A DNA stretch of 64,000 bases from Rhizobium sp. GN54 (GTDB lineage: Bacteria; Pseudomonadota; Alphaproteobacteria; Rhizobiales; Rhizobiaceae). The notes beneath the pieces are model-generated. The model was not told the DNA's origin and made no database searches. It saw only the letters and a program-made list of their open reading frames with translations. Below are positions 29,789-38,526 of this stretch, piece after piece; position 1 is the first letter of the stretch; each line of letters starts with the position of its first letter. The DNA lies in contig NZ_JAJNCZ010000001.1 in NCBI RefSeq assembly GCF_021026345.1, positions 620,001-684,000 on the forward strand, read 5' to 3'. Both the position numbers and the translations under genes were made by a program.

Positions 29789-30787
29789 ATGAAGAAGCTT
29801 CTTGCAACCACGTGTCTCGCCTTCGGCCTGTTCGGCCTTGCGGGCGCGGCAAACGCCGAATGCGGCGACGTAACGATCGCCAGCATGAACTGGCAGAGCG
29901 CCGAGGTCCTGGCGGCCCTCGACAGCATCATCCTCTCCGAAGGCTATGGCTGCAATGCGGAGGTCATCGTCGGCGACACCGTTCCCACCATCACCTCGAT
30001 GATCGAGAAGGGCGCGCCCGATCTGGCGCCGGAGGGCTGGGTGGACCTTCTGCCTGACGTCGTCAACCGCGGCCTCGAGGAAGGCAAGCTCGTCGGCGCC
30101 GCCGTGGCGCTTTCGGACGGCGCCGTCCAGGGCTGGTGGATCCCGAAATATCTCGCCGACGCCAATCCCGAGATCAAGACGATCGACGATGCCCTGAAGC
30201 ATCCCGAACTGTTCCCCGATCCGGAAGACAGTTCCAAGGGCGCCGTCCACAACGGCCCGCAGGGCTGGGGCGGCACCGTCGTCACCGCGCAGCTCTTTAA
30301 GGCCTATGGCGGCGAAGCCGCCGGCTTCAGCCTGATCGATACCGGCTCGGCCGCCGGCCTCGACGGCTCGATCGCCAAGGCCTATGAGCGCAAGGAAGGC
30401 TGGGTCGGCTACTACTGGGCCCCGACCGCCCTGCTCGGCAAGTACGAGATGGTCAAGCTCGAGCACGGCGTCCCCGCCGACATGGCCGAGTGGAAGCGCT
30501 GCAACACCGTGGCCGATTGCCCGGACCCGAAGAAGAACGACTGGCCGAAGGACAAGGTGCAGACGCTGGTGACGAAGAGCTTCGCCGACCGCGCCGGCGA
30601 GGATGTCATGGGCTACCTCAACAAGCGCGCCTGGAGCAATGACACGGTCAACAAGCTGATGGCCTGGATGACCGACAACCAGGCGAGCGGCGAGGACGGC
30701 GCCAAGCACTTCCTGCAGGAAAACGAAGCCCTCTGGACCCCCTGGGTTTCGCCGGAAGCGGCAGAGAAGATCAAGGCTTCGCTCTGA
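29789..30787 (+). CDS. Betaine/quaternary-amine ABC transporter substrate-binding protein
   Basis: This 332-residue periplasmic binding protein has a signal peptide cleaved after ANA (about residue 23). An OpuAC/ProX-type domain follows, with the aromatic positions of quaternary-amine binders (for example MNWQSAEV near the mature start, GWW, and GYYWAPTALL). The C-terminal part has a CNTVADCPD pair that may form a disulfide. Its partner permease follows 117 bases downstream. Glycine betaine, proline betaine, choline or histidine are the usual ligands in rhizobia; which applies here is not decidable. Confidence 0.88.
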   Translation: MKKLLATTCLAFGLFGLAGAANAECGDVTIASMNWQSAEVLAALDSIILSEGYGCNAEVIVGDTVPTITSMIEKGAPDLAPEGWVDLLPDVVNRGLEEGKLVGAAVALSDGAVQGWWIPKYLADANPEIKTIDDALKHPELFPDPEDSSKGAVHNGPQGWGGTVVTAQLFKAYGGEAAGFSLIDTGSAAGLDGSIAKAYERKEGWVGYYWAPTALLGKYEMVKLEHGVPADMAEWKRCNTVADCPDPKKNDWPKDKVQTLVTKSFADRAGEDVMGYLNKRAWSNDTVNKLMAWMTDNQASGEDGAKHFLQENEALWTPWVSPEAAEKIKASL

Positions 30788-30904
30788 TCCTGTAACTGTT
30801 AAACTCGGCGGCGCGTCCGGCAAGGGCGCGCCGCCTGCCGGTTTTTCGGCAGCTGCCGCCAGCACGGCCGGTGGCGCAGAGAGGCAAGAAGAAGGGGAAC
30901 GGGC

Positions 30905-31792
30905 ATGGAATGGCTCACCAAATTTCCGCACATGAACGACAATTCGCTGCGCGATCTGAAAAAGGCGATCGACGAGGGCTTTCGCGCGTTCACGCGTGCC
31001 TATGGTGACACGATCGAGAGCTTCTTCGATCCGCTGCAGTTCTTCCTCATCCAGTCCGAGCGGCTCCTGACGCGCACGCCCTGGCCGATCGTCATCCTCG
31101 CGATCGCCCTGATCGCCTGGCTCGCCAGCCGCAACTGGAAGATCGTCGCCGGCTGTATCGGCACGCTCCTGGTCATCGGCTATTTCGACATGTGGGACGA
31201 CACGATGAAGACGATCTCGATGATCTTCGTCTGCACCGTGCTGTCGATTGCGGTCGGCATTCCGATCGGCATCGCCATGTCGCGCTCCGACCGGCTCCAG
31301 AACGTCATCAACCCGATCCTCGACGTGATGCAGACCATGCCGAGCTTCGTCTATCTCATCCCCGTCGTCATGCTGCTCGGCATCGGCAAGGTCCCGGGCC
31401 TGATCGCGGTCGTCATCTACGCCATTCCGCCGATGATCCGGCTGACCAATCTCGGCATCCGCCTCGTCGACAAGGACGTGCTGGAGGCTGCCGACGCTTT
31501 CGGCTCGTCGGGCTGGCAGAAATTGAAGAACGTGCAGATGCCGCTGGCGCTCCCCACCATCATGGCCGGCATCAACCAGACGATCATGATGGCGCTGGCG
31601 ATGGTGGTGATCGCCTCGATGATCGGCGTTCAGGGCCTCGGCCAGCCGGTGCTGAAGGCGATCTCCAACCAGTACTTCACCCTCGGCATTTTCAACGGGC
31701 TGGCCATCGTCGGCATCGCCATCATCTTCGACCGCGTCAGCCAGGCCTACGGCAAGCGCCTGCAGCGCCACCGCGAGATCGTGCACGGCTGA
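30905..31792 (+). CDS. Betaine-type ABC transporter permease (ProW/OpuAB family)
   Basis: A 295-residue inner-membrane protein with about six to seven helices and an extended N-terminal cytoplasmic region (about 1-55). The EAA loop that docks the ATPase is clear (VLEAADAFGSSGWQKLKNVQMPLA). AAGAAGGGG precedes the ATG. It is the second gene of the transporter operon, and the operon stops here at a strong terminator. No ATP-binding protein gene follows or occurs elsewhere in the window, which is unusual because the ATPase gene normally sits in the same operon. Confidence 0.9.
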   Translation: MEWLTKFPHMNDNSLRDLKKAIDEGFRAFTRAYGDTIESFFDPLQFFLIQSERLLTRTPWPIVILAIALIAWLASRNWKIVAGCIGTLLVIGYFDMWDDTMKTISMIFVCTVLSIAVGIPIGIAMSRSDRLQNVINPILDVMQTMPSFVYLIPVVMLLGIGKVPGLIAVVIYAIPPMIRLTNLGIRLVDKDVLEAADAFGSSGWQKLKNVQMPLALPTIMAGINQTIMMALAMVVIASMIGVQGLGQPVLKAISNQYFTLGIFNGLAIVGIAIIFDRVSQAYGKRLQRHREIVHG

Positions 31793-31823
31793 GCGCAGGA
31801 CCGCCCGCTGGAACGAAAAAGGA

Positions 31824-31852
31824 GGCCCCGGTGCATCGCGCCGGGGCCTTTT
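31824..31852 (+). terminator. Rho-independent terminator of the ABC transporter operon
   Basis: A perfect 8-base GC stem, GGCCCCGG (31824-31831) and CCGGGGCC (31841-31848), has a 9-base loop and a TTTT tail. A run of five A upstream could let it act on the other strand as well. It lies 31 bases after the permease stop. Confidence 0.88.
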
Positions 31853-31899
31853 GCCTTGTTCTCGTGTCCTCGCAGACCCTGCGAGCCGACCCGATCGGG

Positions 31900-31978
31900 G
31901 ACGCCGCCCCGGGAGTTGGGGGGCGGGACGGCGTCCCTTTGCCGCTACGCCGCAGCGGCAAACCGGTCAGGATGGGCG
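31900..31978. repeat. Direct repeat copy 1 (79 bases), doxX-tail and terminator type
   Basis: This copy matches 32045-32123 over 79 bases with only a few changes. It contains two hairpins: GACGCCGCCCC with its near inverse ending GGACGGCGTC, and TGCCGCT/AGCGGCA. Read on the minus strand, the right part could encode AHPDRFAAAA and then a stop, a relative of the DoxX C-terminus. Confidence 0.85.
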
Positions 31979-32044
31979 ATGCCAGGAGGAGGAGGGTGTC
32001 GAGGGGACCGAACCGATTCGGGATCGGAAGCGGAATGCGATCAG

Positions 32045-32123
32045 GACGCCGCCCCGGGAGTTGGGGGGCGGGGCGGCGTCCCTTTGCCGCTACGCCGTAG
32101 CGGCAACCGGTTCGGGATGGGCG
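32045..32123. repeat. Direct repeat copy 2 (79 bases) overlapping the 3' end of doxX
   Basis: The second copy starts 145 bases after the first. Its right 34 bases (32090-32123) form the last codons and stop of the doxX-like gene. The left part, beyond the stop on the minus strand, folds as a GC-rich hairpin and may act as that gene's terminator. Confidence 0.85.
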
Positions 32124-32509
32124 GATTTCCAGGTCACCACCATCAGCGCTCCGATGACGGTCACGTGCTCCATCACGAAATAGAATTCGAGGGTGCGGAA
32201 CGGCTCTTCCATCGTCCAGAAGGCGTGTGCGATCGGGATGGTCAGCGCGGTGAAGACCGCGAGCATGCCGGCGCCGAGCCAGGTGAAGCGGTTGGCGATG
32301 ATGAAGGCCGATCCGAACAACTGCGTCAGCGCGACGGCGGCGGTGAAGAACGGGGCGGGCTCCAGCCCGAAATGCGCCATCTCGGCGACGCCGGCATCGA
32401 AGTCGATCAGTTTCGCCAGACCGCTCATCCAGAACATGGAGGTCAGCACCGTGCGGGCGAGGGTGCCGAACCAGTCGGAACCGGTCAGGGAATCGATAAA
32501 GCGAGGCAT
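32090..32509 (-). CDS. DoxX-family membrane protein
   Basis: A 139-residue protein with four predicted membrane helices (about residues 15-35, 55-75, 82-100 and 112-128), starting at an ATG preceded by GGAGA. DoxX proteins are small integral membrane proteins sometimes linked to redox or sulfur stress; the exact role is unknown. The last ten or so residues (ending HPEPVAATA) lie in a 79-base repeat that occurs again just downstream, so this tail may be an acquired sequence. Confidence 0.85.
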   Translation of the reverse strand: MPRFIDSLTGSDWFGTLARTVLTSMFWMSGLAKLIDFDAGVAEMAHFGLEPAPFFTAAVALTQLFGSAFIIANRFTWLGAGMLAVFTALTIPIAHAFWTMEEPFRTLEFYFVMEHVTVIGALMVVTWKSAHPEPVAATA

Positions 32510-32824
32510 TTCAATCTCCAGGTCACATGTTCGATCTTCCGGCGCCGTTACCGGCTTCCGGGCGCCCCGCCCCGCTCCTTTTCGGTTCGTTCAGCGGGCC
32601 GCTGGAGACATCTCTACCAAAGCGGGTGCCGCAAGGTGTCACCTTGGTAACACCCCTGTAACCGGTCGTGATTGCAGGCCGCAGGGCACAACCGCGCAGG
32701 CCGGCTGGCCTGCGGTCCGGGTGCCGGGAGGGGAAAGGGAGGAGGAAGGGAAGGGAAGATCGACAGGCGGCCGCGCGCCTCATGACTGCGGCTGCGCGTT
32801 CAAGGGCGGCTGGAGGTCAGCCGG
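32510..32824. promoter_or_regulatory. 315-base region with operator-like palindrome upstream of doxX
   Basis: No gene is seen. CAAGGTG-T-CACCTTG (32632-32646) is a perfect odd palindrome, followed at once by GGTAACACC and GTAACC, so several overlapping GGTnAC half-sites are packed in about 40 bases. This suits a HxlR- or MarR-type operator controlling doxX about 125 bases away. The rest is GC-rich with an AG-rich patch near 32730-32760 and shows no further structure. Confidence 0.45.
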
Positions 32825-34069
32825 TCATTCCGCCGGAACAATGGTTGCCGGAACCTGCCGGTCGCGCCGGTCGAGCGCCACGGACGTCGCAAACACCAGC
32901 ATGCCGCAGACGGCCATGATGGCACCGACGAAGCCCATCGAGCCGTAGCCGTAGCCCAGGTCGATGGCGATGCCGCCGAAAAGGGCGCCGAGCGCATTGG
33001 CGACGTTGAAGGCCGAGTGGTTCAGGGCCGCGGCCAGCGTCTGGGCATTGCCGGCGACGTCCATCAGGCGCGTCTGCAGCGCCGGCCCGACGACGAAGCT
33101 GCAGCCGATCAGGAAACAGCAGGCAAACAGCATGGCGGGGATGTGGGCCGTCAGCGAGAGCGTGACGAGCACGAAGAAGTAGACCGTCAGCGACCAGCCG
33201 ATCGTGCGCATCAGCGACAGGTCGGCAAGCTTGGCGCCGAAGATGTTGCCGACGATCATGCCCGAGCCGAACACGGCCATGATGACCGGGACCATGGAGA
33301 GGTCGAGCCGGGCAACCTCGGTCACGATCGGCGAGATGTAGGTGAACACGGCGAACATGCCGCAGAAGCCGGTGGCGGCGATGCCGAGCGTCAGCCAGAC
33401 CTGCTTGCGCTTCAGAGCTTCCAGTTCGGTGAAGGCGTTGATGCCGACCGGCGCCTTGTCGCGCGGCAGGAAGACGGCGATGAGGACTGCGGTCAGTGCG
33501 CCGGTGAAGCCGACGGCGGCGAACAGGAACTGCCAGTCGAGCATCTGGCCGAAGAAGGCGGCGAGCGGCGTGCCGATCAGGGTCGCGAGCGTCAGGCCCA
33601 GCATCACCTTGCCGACCGCCTGCGTGCGCTTGTTGGCCGGCACCATCGAGGCGGCGACGAGGGCGGCCACGCCGAAATAGGCGCCGTGCGGCAGGCCGGT
33701 CAGGAAGCGCATCGCGATGAAGCTCTCGAAGGTCGGCGCCAGCGCGCTGGCGATGTTGCCGATCGCAAAGACCGCCATGAACGCCAGCAGAAGATCGCGG
33801 CGGCGGAAGCGTGCCCCGATCACCGCCAGCACCGGCGCCCCGACGACCACGCCGAGCGCGTAGGCGCTGATGACATAGCCGGCCTGCGCGTTGGAGACGC
33901 CGAAGGTGGTGGCGACATCAGGCAAAAGTCCCATGATGGCGAACTCGCCCGTGCCGATGCCGAAACTGCCGACCGCGAGCGCGAAGACGATCAGCGCCAC
34001 CGTGAGCGGCGAGACGCGGACCTGGTCGGCGGGGGAAAGGGCGGTTTCGGCAAGGTGGAGGTCGGACAC
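32825..34069 (-). CDS. MFS exporter of the AraJ/NepI (DHA1) type
   Basis: A 414-residue, 12-helix transporter. GIGTGEFAIMGLLPDVA in helix 1 and the following ISAYALGVVVGAPVLA are hallmarks of the AraJ/YdhP/NepI exporters for sugars, purine nucleosides or drugs. The family signature between helices 2 and 3 reads GARFRRRDLLL. The start is a GTG at 34069 with a weak ribosome site; no better in-frame start is nearby. The substrate is unknown. Confidence 0.87.
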   Translation of the reverse strand: MSDLHLAETALSPADQVRVSPLTVALIVFALAVGSFGIGTGEFAIMGLLPDVATTFGVSNAQAGYVISAYALGVVVGAPVLAVIGARFRRRDLLLAFMAVFAIGNIASALAPTFESFIAMRFLTGLPHGAYFGVAALVAASMVPANKRTQAVGKVMLGLTLATLIGTPLAAFFGQMLDWQFLFAAVGFTGALTAVLIAVFLPRDKAPVGINAFTELEALKRKQVWLTLGIAATGFCGMFAVFTYISPIVTEVARLDLSMVPVIMAVFGSGMIVGNIFGAKLADLSLMRTIGWSLTVYFFVLVTLSLTAHIPAMLFACCFLIGCSFVVGPALQTRLMDVAGNAQTLAAALNHSAFNVANALGALFGGIAIDLGYGYGSMGFVGAIMAVCGMLVFATSVALDRRDRQVPATIVPAE

Positions 34070-34376
34070 GGCATTTCTCTATGGACGGCGCATGGAACGG
34101 GATGGGAGCGTGCCCGGCAGCCTTCCTCCCAGGCTGCGGTGCAGACGATCCGGCCAACGGCCATGCGCGAAGAATCATCAGGATAGACCCGGCAAGGCAT
34201 TCGCCGGGAAACTCCGACGTTAGCATCGTCCGCAGGTTTGACTATCGGCATTTTTGCATGGCAGCCGCGTTCGCCGCGCGTAAGTGAGATGTGATCGGCC
34301 ACGCTGTTATTTCGCCGCTTTGCAACTATCTAATGCGGAGAGCGTTTGGGGAGGGCGACAAGGACCGGAGAACCCG
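34070..34376. other. 307-base divergent promoter region
   Basis: This region separates the MFS gene (minus) from the lipid kinase gene (plus). No coding frame is convincing. The centre is AT-richer (TTTGACTATCGGCATTTTTG near 34237) and could supply a -35-like element for the plus strand. Beyond the ribosome site AAGGACCGGAG at its right end I see no repeats or strong palindromes. Confidence 0.4.
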
Positions 34377-35315
34377 ATGCGGATTCAGGCGATATTCAAC
34401 AAGGATGGCGGTACCTTCCGCACCACCGACATGGAAGCCTATGTCCGCCACGCCGAAAGGGTGTTCGGCGATGCCGGCCACCATCTGGATTGCGATGTCG
34501 TCGAGGGCGCCGATATCGAGATGGCGCTCAGGCGCTGTGCCGACCGCACCGATCTCGACGCCATGCTCGCCGGCGGCGGCGACGGCACGATCTCGGCAGC
34601 GGCAGGTTTCGCCTGGGAGAGCGGCATCTCGCTGGGCGTCGTCCCGGCCGGCACCATGAACCTCTTCGCCCGCACCCTGCGCATCCCGCTCAACATCTGG
34701 CACGCGCTCGACGCGCTCGCCGAAGGCACCGTGGCCGAGGCCGACATCGGCAGCGCCAACGGCCGCGCCTTCGTCCACCAGTTTTCCGCCGGCATGCACG
34801 CGCGCATGGTGCGGCTGCGCAATGCGATGACCTACCGCTCGCGGGTCGGCAAGATGGCGGCGAACGTGCGCGCCGCCGTCGGCGTCATGCTGGATCCGCC
34901 GGATTTCGAGGTCGAGTTCGACGTCGACGGCGTGAAGGAGCATCGCCGCGTCTCGGCGATCAACGTTTCCAACAACCGCTTCGGCAATGACGGGCTGCTT
35001 TATGCCGACGACGTCACCGGCGGCCATCTCGGCTTCTACGTCGCCAATCCGCTGACGTCCCGCGGCGTCGCCAGGCTCGCCACCGACATCCTGCGCGGCA
35101 AGCTGCGCGAGAACGCCGACGTGACCGAGATGACCGGCAGCGCCGTCGACCTGCATTTCCCCAAGATCGACCGCGCCGTCAATTGCGTCATCGACGGCGA
35201 GCTCCTGCCGATGGGCAAGGACGTGGCGCTCCGCCTGCACGCGGGCGAACTGAAGGTGATCGTCCCGCGCGTCGAGGCGCAGCAATCCTCCCCTAGGAAC
35301 GAGGCGGCCGCCTGA
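34377..35315 (+). CDS. Diacylglycerol/sphingoid kinase-family lipid kinase
   Basis: A 312-residue cytoplasmic protein with the DAGK catalytic domain. The nucleotide-binding GGGDGT motif is at 66-71 and the PAGTMNLFAR motif near residue 93 is the conserved second box. Proteins of this family phosphorylate diacylglycerol or related lipids; YegS is the nearest well-known form. The ATG at 34377 follows AAGGACCGGAG; a longer frame beginning at 34284 has no family resemblance and was rejected. It converges with the polyamine glutamine synthetase gene. Confidence 0.88.
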   Translation: MRIQAIFNKDGGTFRTTDMEAYVRHAERVFGDAGHHLDCDVVEGADIEMALRRCADRTDLDAMLAGGGDGTISAAAGFAWESGISLGVVPAGTMNLFARTLRIPLNIWHALDALAEGTVAEADIGSANGRAFVHQFSAGMHARMVRLRNAMTYRSRVGKMAANVRAAVGVMLDPPDFEVEFDVDGVKEHRRVSAINVSNNRFGNDGLLYADDVTGGHLGFYVANPLTSRGVARLATDILRGKLRENADVTEMTGSAVDLHFPKIDRAVNCVIDGELLPMGKDVALRLHAGELKVIVPRVEAQQSSPRNEAAA

Positions 35316-35332
35316 ACCCGACCGGCCGCCTC
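35301..35332. terminator. Shared hairpin between convergent genes
   Basis: GAGGCGGCC (35301-35309) and GGCCGCCTC (35324-35332) form a perfect 9-base stem spanning the stop codon of the lipid kinase gene and touching the end of the glutamine synthetase-like gene. No T run follows on either strand, so its action as a bidirectional terminator is only likely. Confidence 0.4.
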
Positions 35333-36689
35333 AGATCCGCGGCAGGTAGGTCTGGTAGTCGAAGTCCGAGACCGTGCGCAGGTAGGTGATCGCCTCCTTG
35401 CGCTTGGTGTCGCCGTAGAGCTTGCGGTAGCGCTCGCCGAAGACGTCGGCGATGAAGGGCGAGGCGGAGAATTCCTCCACCGCCGTCAGGAAGTCGTGCG
35501 TCAGCCGCGGCACGCCGACCGGGTCCTTGCCCGGTTCCGTCGCCGGCCCCGGATCGAGCTCGTGGTCGAGACCGAGCAGCATGCCGCCGAGGATGGCGGT
35601 CAGAAGCAGGTAGGGGTTGACGTCGGCGCCGGCGACGCGGTGCTCGACGCGGGCGGCTGGGCCGTCCTTGTCGGGAATGCGGATCGCGGTCCCCCGATGA
35701 CCGAAGCCCCAGTCGATATCGACAGGCGCAAACGAGCCCGGCTGGAAGCGGCGGTAGGAATTGGCGAAGGGGGCGAAGATCAGCTGCGCCTCGCGCATCG
35801 TCTTCAGCATCCCGGCGGTGACCGATTTCAGCTTCGCCGGATCGCCGCCCTTGGCGTCGAGGATGTTGCGGCCGTCGTGGTCGATGATGCTCGCATGCAC
35901 GTGCAGGCCCGATCCCGCCTGGTCGGCGTAGGGCTTGGCCATGCAGGTGGATTTCAGCCCGTGCCGGCGCGCGGCCTGCTCGGCGACGCGCTTCAGGTAG
36001 ATGCAGTCGTCGGCGGCCGCCAGCGCGTCCGGCCGGTGCAGCAGGTTGATCTCGAACTGGCCGTGGCCGAATTCGGCGGTCGTCGCATCCGCCGGCAGCT
36101 CCATCTCGCGGGCATAGGCCCGCACCGTCTGCAGGTAGTCGTCGAGCGCATCGACGGCGCTCATGTCGTAGAGCTGGAAGCCGTTCGGCTGGTCGCGATA
36201 CATCAGCCGTTCCGGCGGCCGCGGCCGGCCGGTTAGGCGCCAGTCGTCCTGCACCACGTAGAATTCCAGCTCGGTGGCCACCACCGGCGTCAGCCCGCGT
36301 TCGTCGAAGCGCTTCAGCAGATTGGCGAGGATCGCGCGCGGACACATGAAGCTCGGCGTGCCGTCGAGCTCGTGCATGGTGGCGAGCACCTGTTTCGAAC
36401 CGGCCGGCGCCCAAGGCATGGCGGCGAGTGAGCGGCGGTCGGGCACGCATTCGCCGTCGGGATCGCCGACCGAAAGCGACAGCCCGGTGATGTCGTCGTT
36501 GTCGTCGCCCCAGATGTCGAGCGACTGGGTGGAGGAGGGCAGGCGGACGGTGCCGTCCCAGACCTTCTTCTCCGCTTCCAGCGGGATCTGCTTGCCGCGC
36601 AGGTCGCCGTTCATGCCGACCAGCAGGATTTCGATGCGGGGCGGGGCATTGGCGGGCACGGCGGTGCGCGCCGGGATGTCGTTGGTCAT
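35331..36689 (-). CDS. Glutamine synthetase-like gamma-glutamylpolyamine synthetase (PuuA/SpuI type)
   Basis: A 452-residue ATP-dependent ligase of the GlnA superfamily. Metal- and substrate-binding motifs are kept: VATELEFYV, GHGQFEINL, GSGLHVHASI and the ARVEHRVAGADVNPYL region. Sequence style and the divergent aminotransferase neighbour point to glutamylation of putrescine or another amine rather than ammonia assimilation. The ATG at 36689 gives a start typical of the group; a frame beginning at 36761 only adds a basic, non-homologous tail. Confidence 0.85.
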   Translation of the reverse strand: MTNDIPARTAVPANAPPRIEILLVGMNGDLRGKQIPLEAEKKVWDGTVRLPSSTQSLDIWGDDNDDITGLSLSVGDPDGECVPDRRSLAAMPWAPAGSKQVLATMHELDGTPSFMCPRAILANLLKRFDERGLTPVVATELEFYVVQDDWRLTGRPRPPERLMYRDQPNGFQLYDMSAVDALDDYLQTVRAYAREMELPADATTAEFGHGQFEINLLHRPDALAAADDCIYLKRVAEQAARRHGLKSTCMAKPYADQAGSGLHVHASIIDHDGRNILDAKGGDPAKLKSVTAGMLKTMREAQLIFAPFANSYRRFQPGSFAPVDIDWGFGHRGTAIRIPDKDGPAARVEHRVAGADVNPYLLLTAILGGMLLGLDHELDPGPATEPGKDPVGVPRLTHDFLTAVEEFSASPFIADVFGERYRKLYGDTKRKEAITYLRTVSDFDYQTYLPRI

Positions 36690-36914
36690 GATCTGTATTC
36701 GCCTCGGGCAGGTTCGTGCAGGGCATCCGGCCGAGCGATTCTTGCGCCGCTCTCTTGCCAAATGCCTGTTACATGGGCATTTTTCTAGCCTATTCTGACC
36801 CGCCGTTCAATGAGCGCGGGCGCTTTCGCGGGCTTGGGGGAGAAGCCGGCGAAACCCCGCAACATCGCAGCAACATCCCCGTGGGCATCCGCCTGAAGAC
36901 CGAGGAAATCTTCC
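36690..36914. promoter_or_regulatory. Divergent promoter region of the polyamine gene pair
   Basis: The 225-base gap separates two divergent catabolic genes. AAATGCC (36760-36766) and GGCATTT (36776-36782) form a perfect inverted repeat with a 9-base spacer, near its middle and followed by a T-rich patch. This is a candidate operator for shared control of both genes by amine supply. Confidence 0.45.
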
Positions 36915-38285
36915 ATGTCGAACCTGTCTGCCGCAGCCTCCAATCTCGGTGCGCTTGATGCCGCCCACCACATCCATCCCTTCTCGGACATGAAGAAGCT
37001 GAACGCCGCCGGCACCCGCATCATCGAGCGCGGCGAGGGCTGCTATATCTTCGACAACCACGGCAAGAAGTACCTGGACGGCTTTGCGGGCCTGTGGTGC
37101 GTCAACATCGGCTATGGCCGGAAGGAGATTGCCGAGGCGGTGACGCGGCAGATGAACGAGCTGCCCTACTACAACACCTTCTTCGGCACCACGACGCCGC
37201 CGACCGTGCTTCTGGCGCAGAAGATCACCTCCCATGCCGGCCCGAACATCAACCGCGTCTTCTTCACCGGCTCCGGCTCCGAGGCCAACGACACCTGGTT
37301 CCGCATGGCCCGCGTCTACTGGGCGACCCTCGGCAGGCCGGAAAAGAAGATGGTGATCGCAAGGCGCAACGGCTATCACGGCTCCACCGTGGTCGGCGCC
37401 TCGCTCGGCGGCATGAAATACATGCACGAGCAGGGTGCGCTGCCGATCGAGGGTATCGCCCATATCGGCCAGCCTTACTGGTACGGCGAAGGCGGCGATC
37501 TTTCGCCGTCGGACTTCGGCCTGAAGGTCGCGCGCGAGCTGGAAGAAAAGATCGACGAGCTCGGCGAGGACAATGTCGCAGCCTTCGTCGCCGAGCCGAT
37601 CCAGGGGGCCGGCGGCGTCATCGTGCCGCCGCAGACCTACTGGCCGGAGATCGCCCGCATCTGCAAGGCGAGAAACATCCTGCTCGTCGTCGACGAGGTC
37701 ATCTGTGGCTTCGGCCGCACCGGCCAGTGGTTCGGCCACCAGCATTTCGGCGTCGAGCCGGATCTCGCGCCGATCGCCAAGGGCCTGTCGTCCGGCTATC
37801 TCCCGATCGGCGGCGTCATGGTCTCCGACCGCGTCGGCGAGGTTCTGGTGAACGAGGTCGGCGACTTCAGCCACGGCTTCACCTATTCCGGCCACCCGGT
37901 CTGCGCCGCGGCAGCACTGGAAAACCTGCGCATCATCGAGGACGAGAAGCTGGTCGAGCGCGTCCGCGACGACGTCGGCCCCTATCTCGCAGCCGGCCTG
38001 AAGTCGCTGGAGGACCATCCGATGGTCGGCGAGACCCAATGCGTAGGCCTGATGGCGGCCGTCCAGCTCGCCGAGGACAAGGCGGACCGCAGGCGCTTCG
38101 AAGACAAGGAGAGGGCCGGTGTCGAGGTCCGCAACCACTGCCTCGCAAACGGCCTCGTGCTCCGCGCCACCGGCGACCGCATGCTCTATTCCCCGCCGCT
38201 GGTGATCACCCGCGCCGAGATCGACGACATGATCACGATCACCCGCAAGGGGCTGGATCATGCGTGGAAGGTGATGCGGGGGTAG
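36915..38285 (+). CDS. Class III aminotransferase, putrescine-pyruvate type (SpuC-like)
   Basis: A 456-residue PLP enzyme. The cofactor-binding loop TGSGSEAND (118-126), the metal-like D260 (VVDEVICGFGRTG) and the Schiff-base lysine K289 (PIAKGLSSGYLP) are all present. The N-terminal HHIHPFSDMKKLN segment is typical of the aspartate/putrescine-pyruvate aminotransferase group. It likely moves the amino group from putrescine, a related amine or an amino acid to pyruvate. It is transcribed away from the gamma-glutamylpolyamine synthetase gene, the arrangement of spu loci. Confidence 0.88.
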   Translation: MSNLSAAASNLGALDAAHHIHPFSDMKKLNAAGTRIIERGEGCYIFDNHGKKYLDGFAGLWCVNIGYGRKEIAEAVTRQMNELPYYNTFFGTTTPPTVLLAQKITSHAGPNINRVFFTGSGSEANDTWFRMARVYWATLGRPEKKMVIARRNGYHGSTVVGASLGGMKYMHEQGALPIEGIAHIGQPYWYGEGGDLSPSDFGLKVARELEEKIDELGEDNVAAFVAEPIQGAGGVIVPPQTYWPEIARICKARNILLVVDEVICGFGRTGQWFGHQHFGVEPDLAPIAKGLSSGYLPIGGVMVSDRVGEVLVNEVGDFSHGFTYSGHPVCAAAALENLRIIEDEKLVERVRDDVGPYLAAGLKSLEDHPMVGETQCVGLMAAVQLAEDKADRRRFEDKERAGVEVRNHCLANGLVLRATGDRMLYSPPLVITRAEIDDMITITRKGLDHAWKVMRG

Positions 38286-38322
38286 GGGGCGCCCCGTTCG
38301 CTCGGCCGCCCAACCTTCCTAT

Positions 38323-38436
38323 CCGTCATGCCGGACTTGATCCGGCATCCAGCAGCGCCGCGTCTGCGGCGCGGGAAAAGCTCTTTCGCGCAAGGACTTG
38401 CGCGGGCTGGATCCCGGATCAGGTCCGGGATGACGG
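38323..38436. repeat. GTCAT-type palindromic repeat, 114 bases
   Basis: This element starts CCGTCATGCCGGACTTG and ends GTCCGGGATGACGG, so the ends are inverse to each other. Internal hairpins include GCGCCGCG/CGGCGCGG-type arms and CGCGCAAG-GA-CTTGCGCG, a perfect stem. Inverted, it aligns along its whole length with the copy at 45572-45687. It lies between convergent genes. Confidence 0.88.
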
Positions 38437-38526
38437 AGGAGGAAGGGACCGCGCGTTCACACGGTAGCCCTCGGGGGAGGACATGCGCCTGCGCCAACAG
38501 CGACTACCGCGCTGATCGAAATCGGC

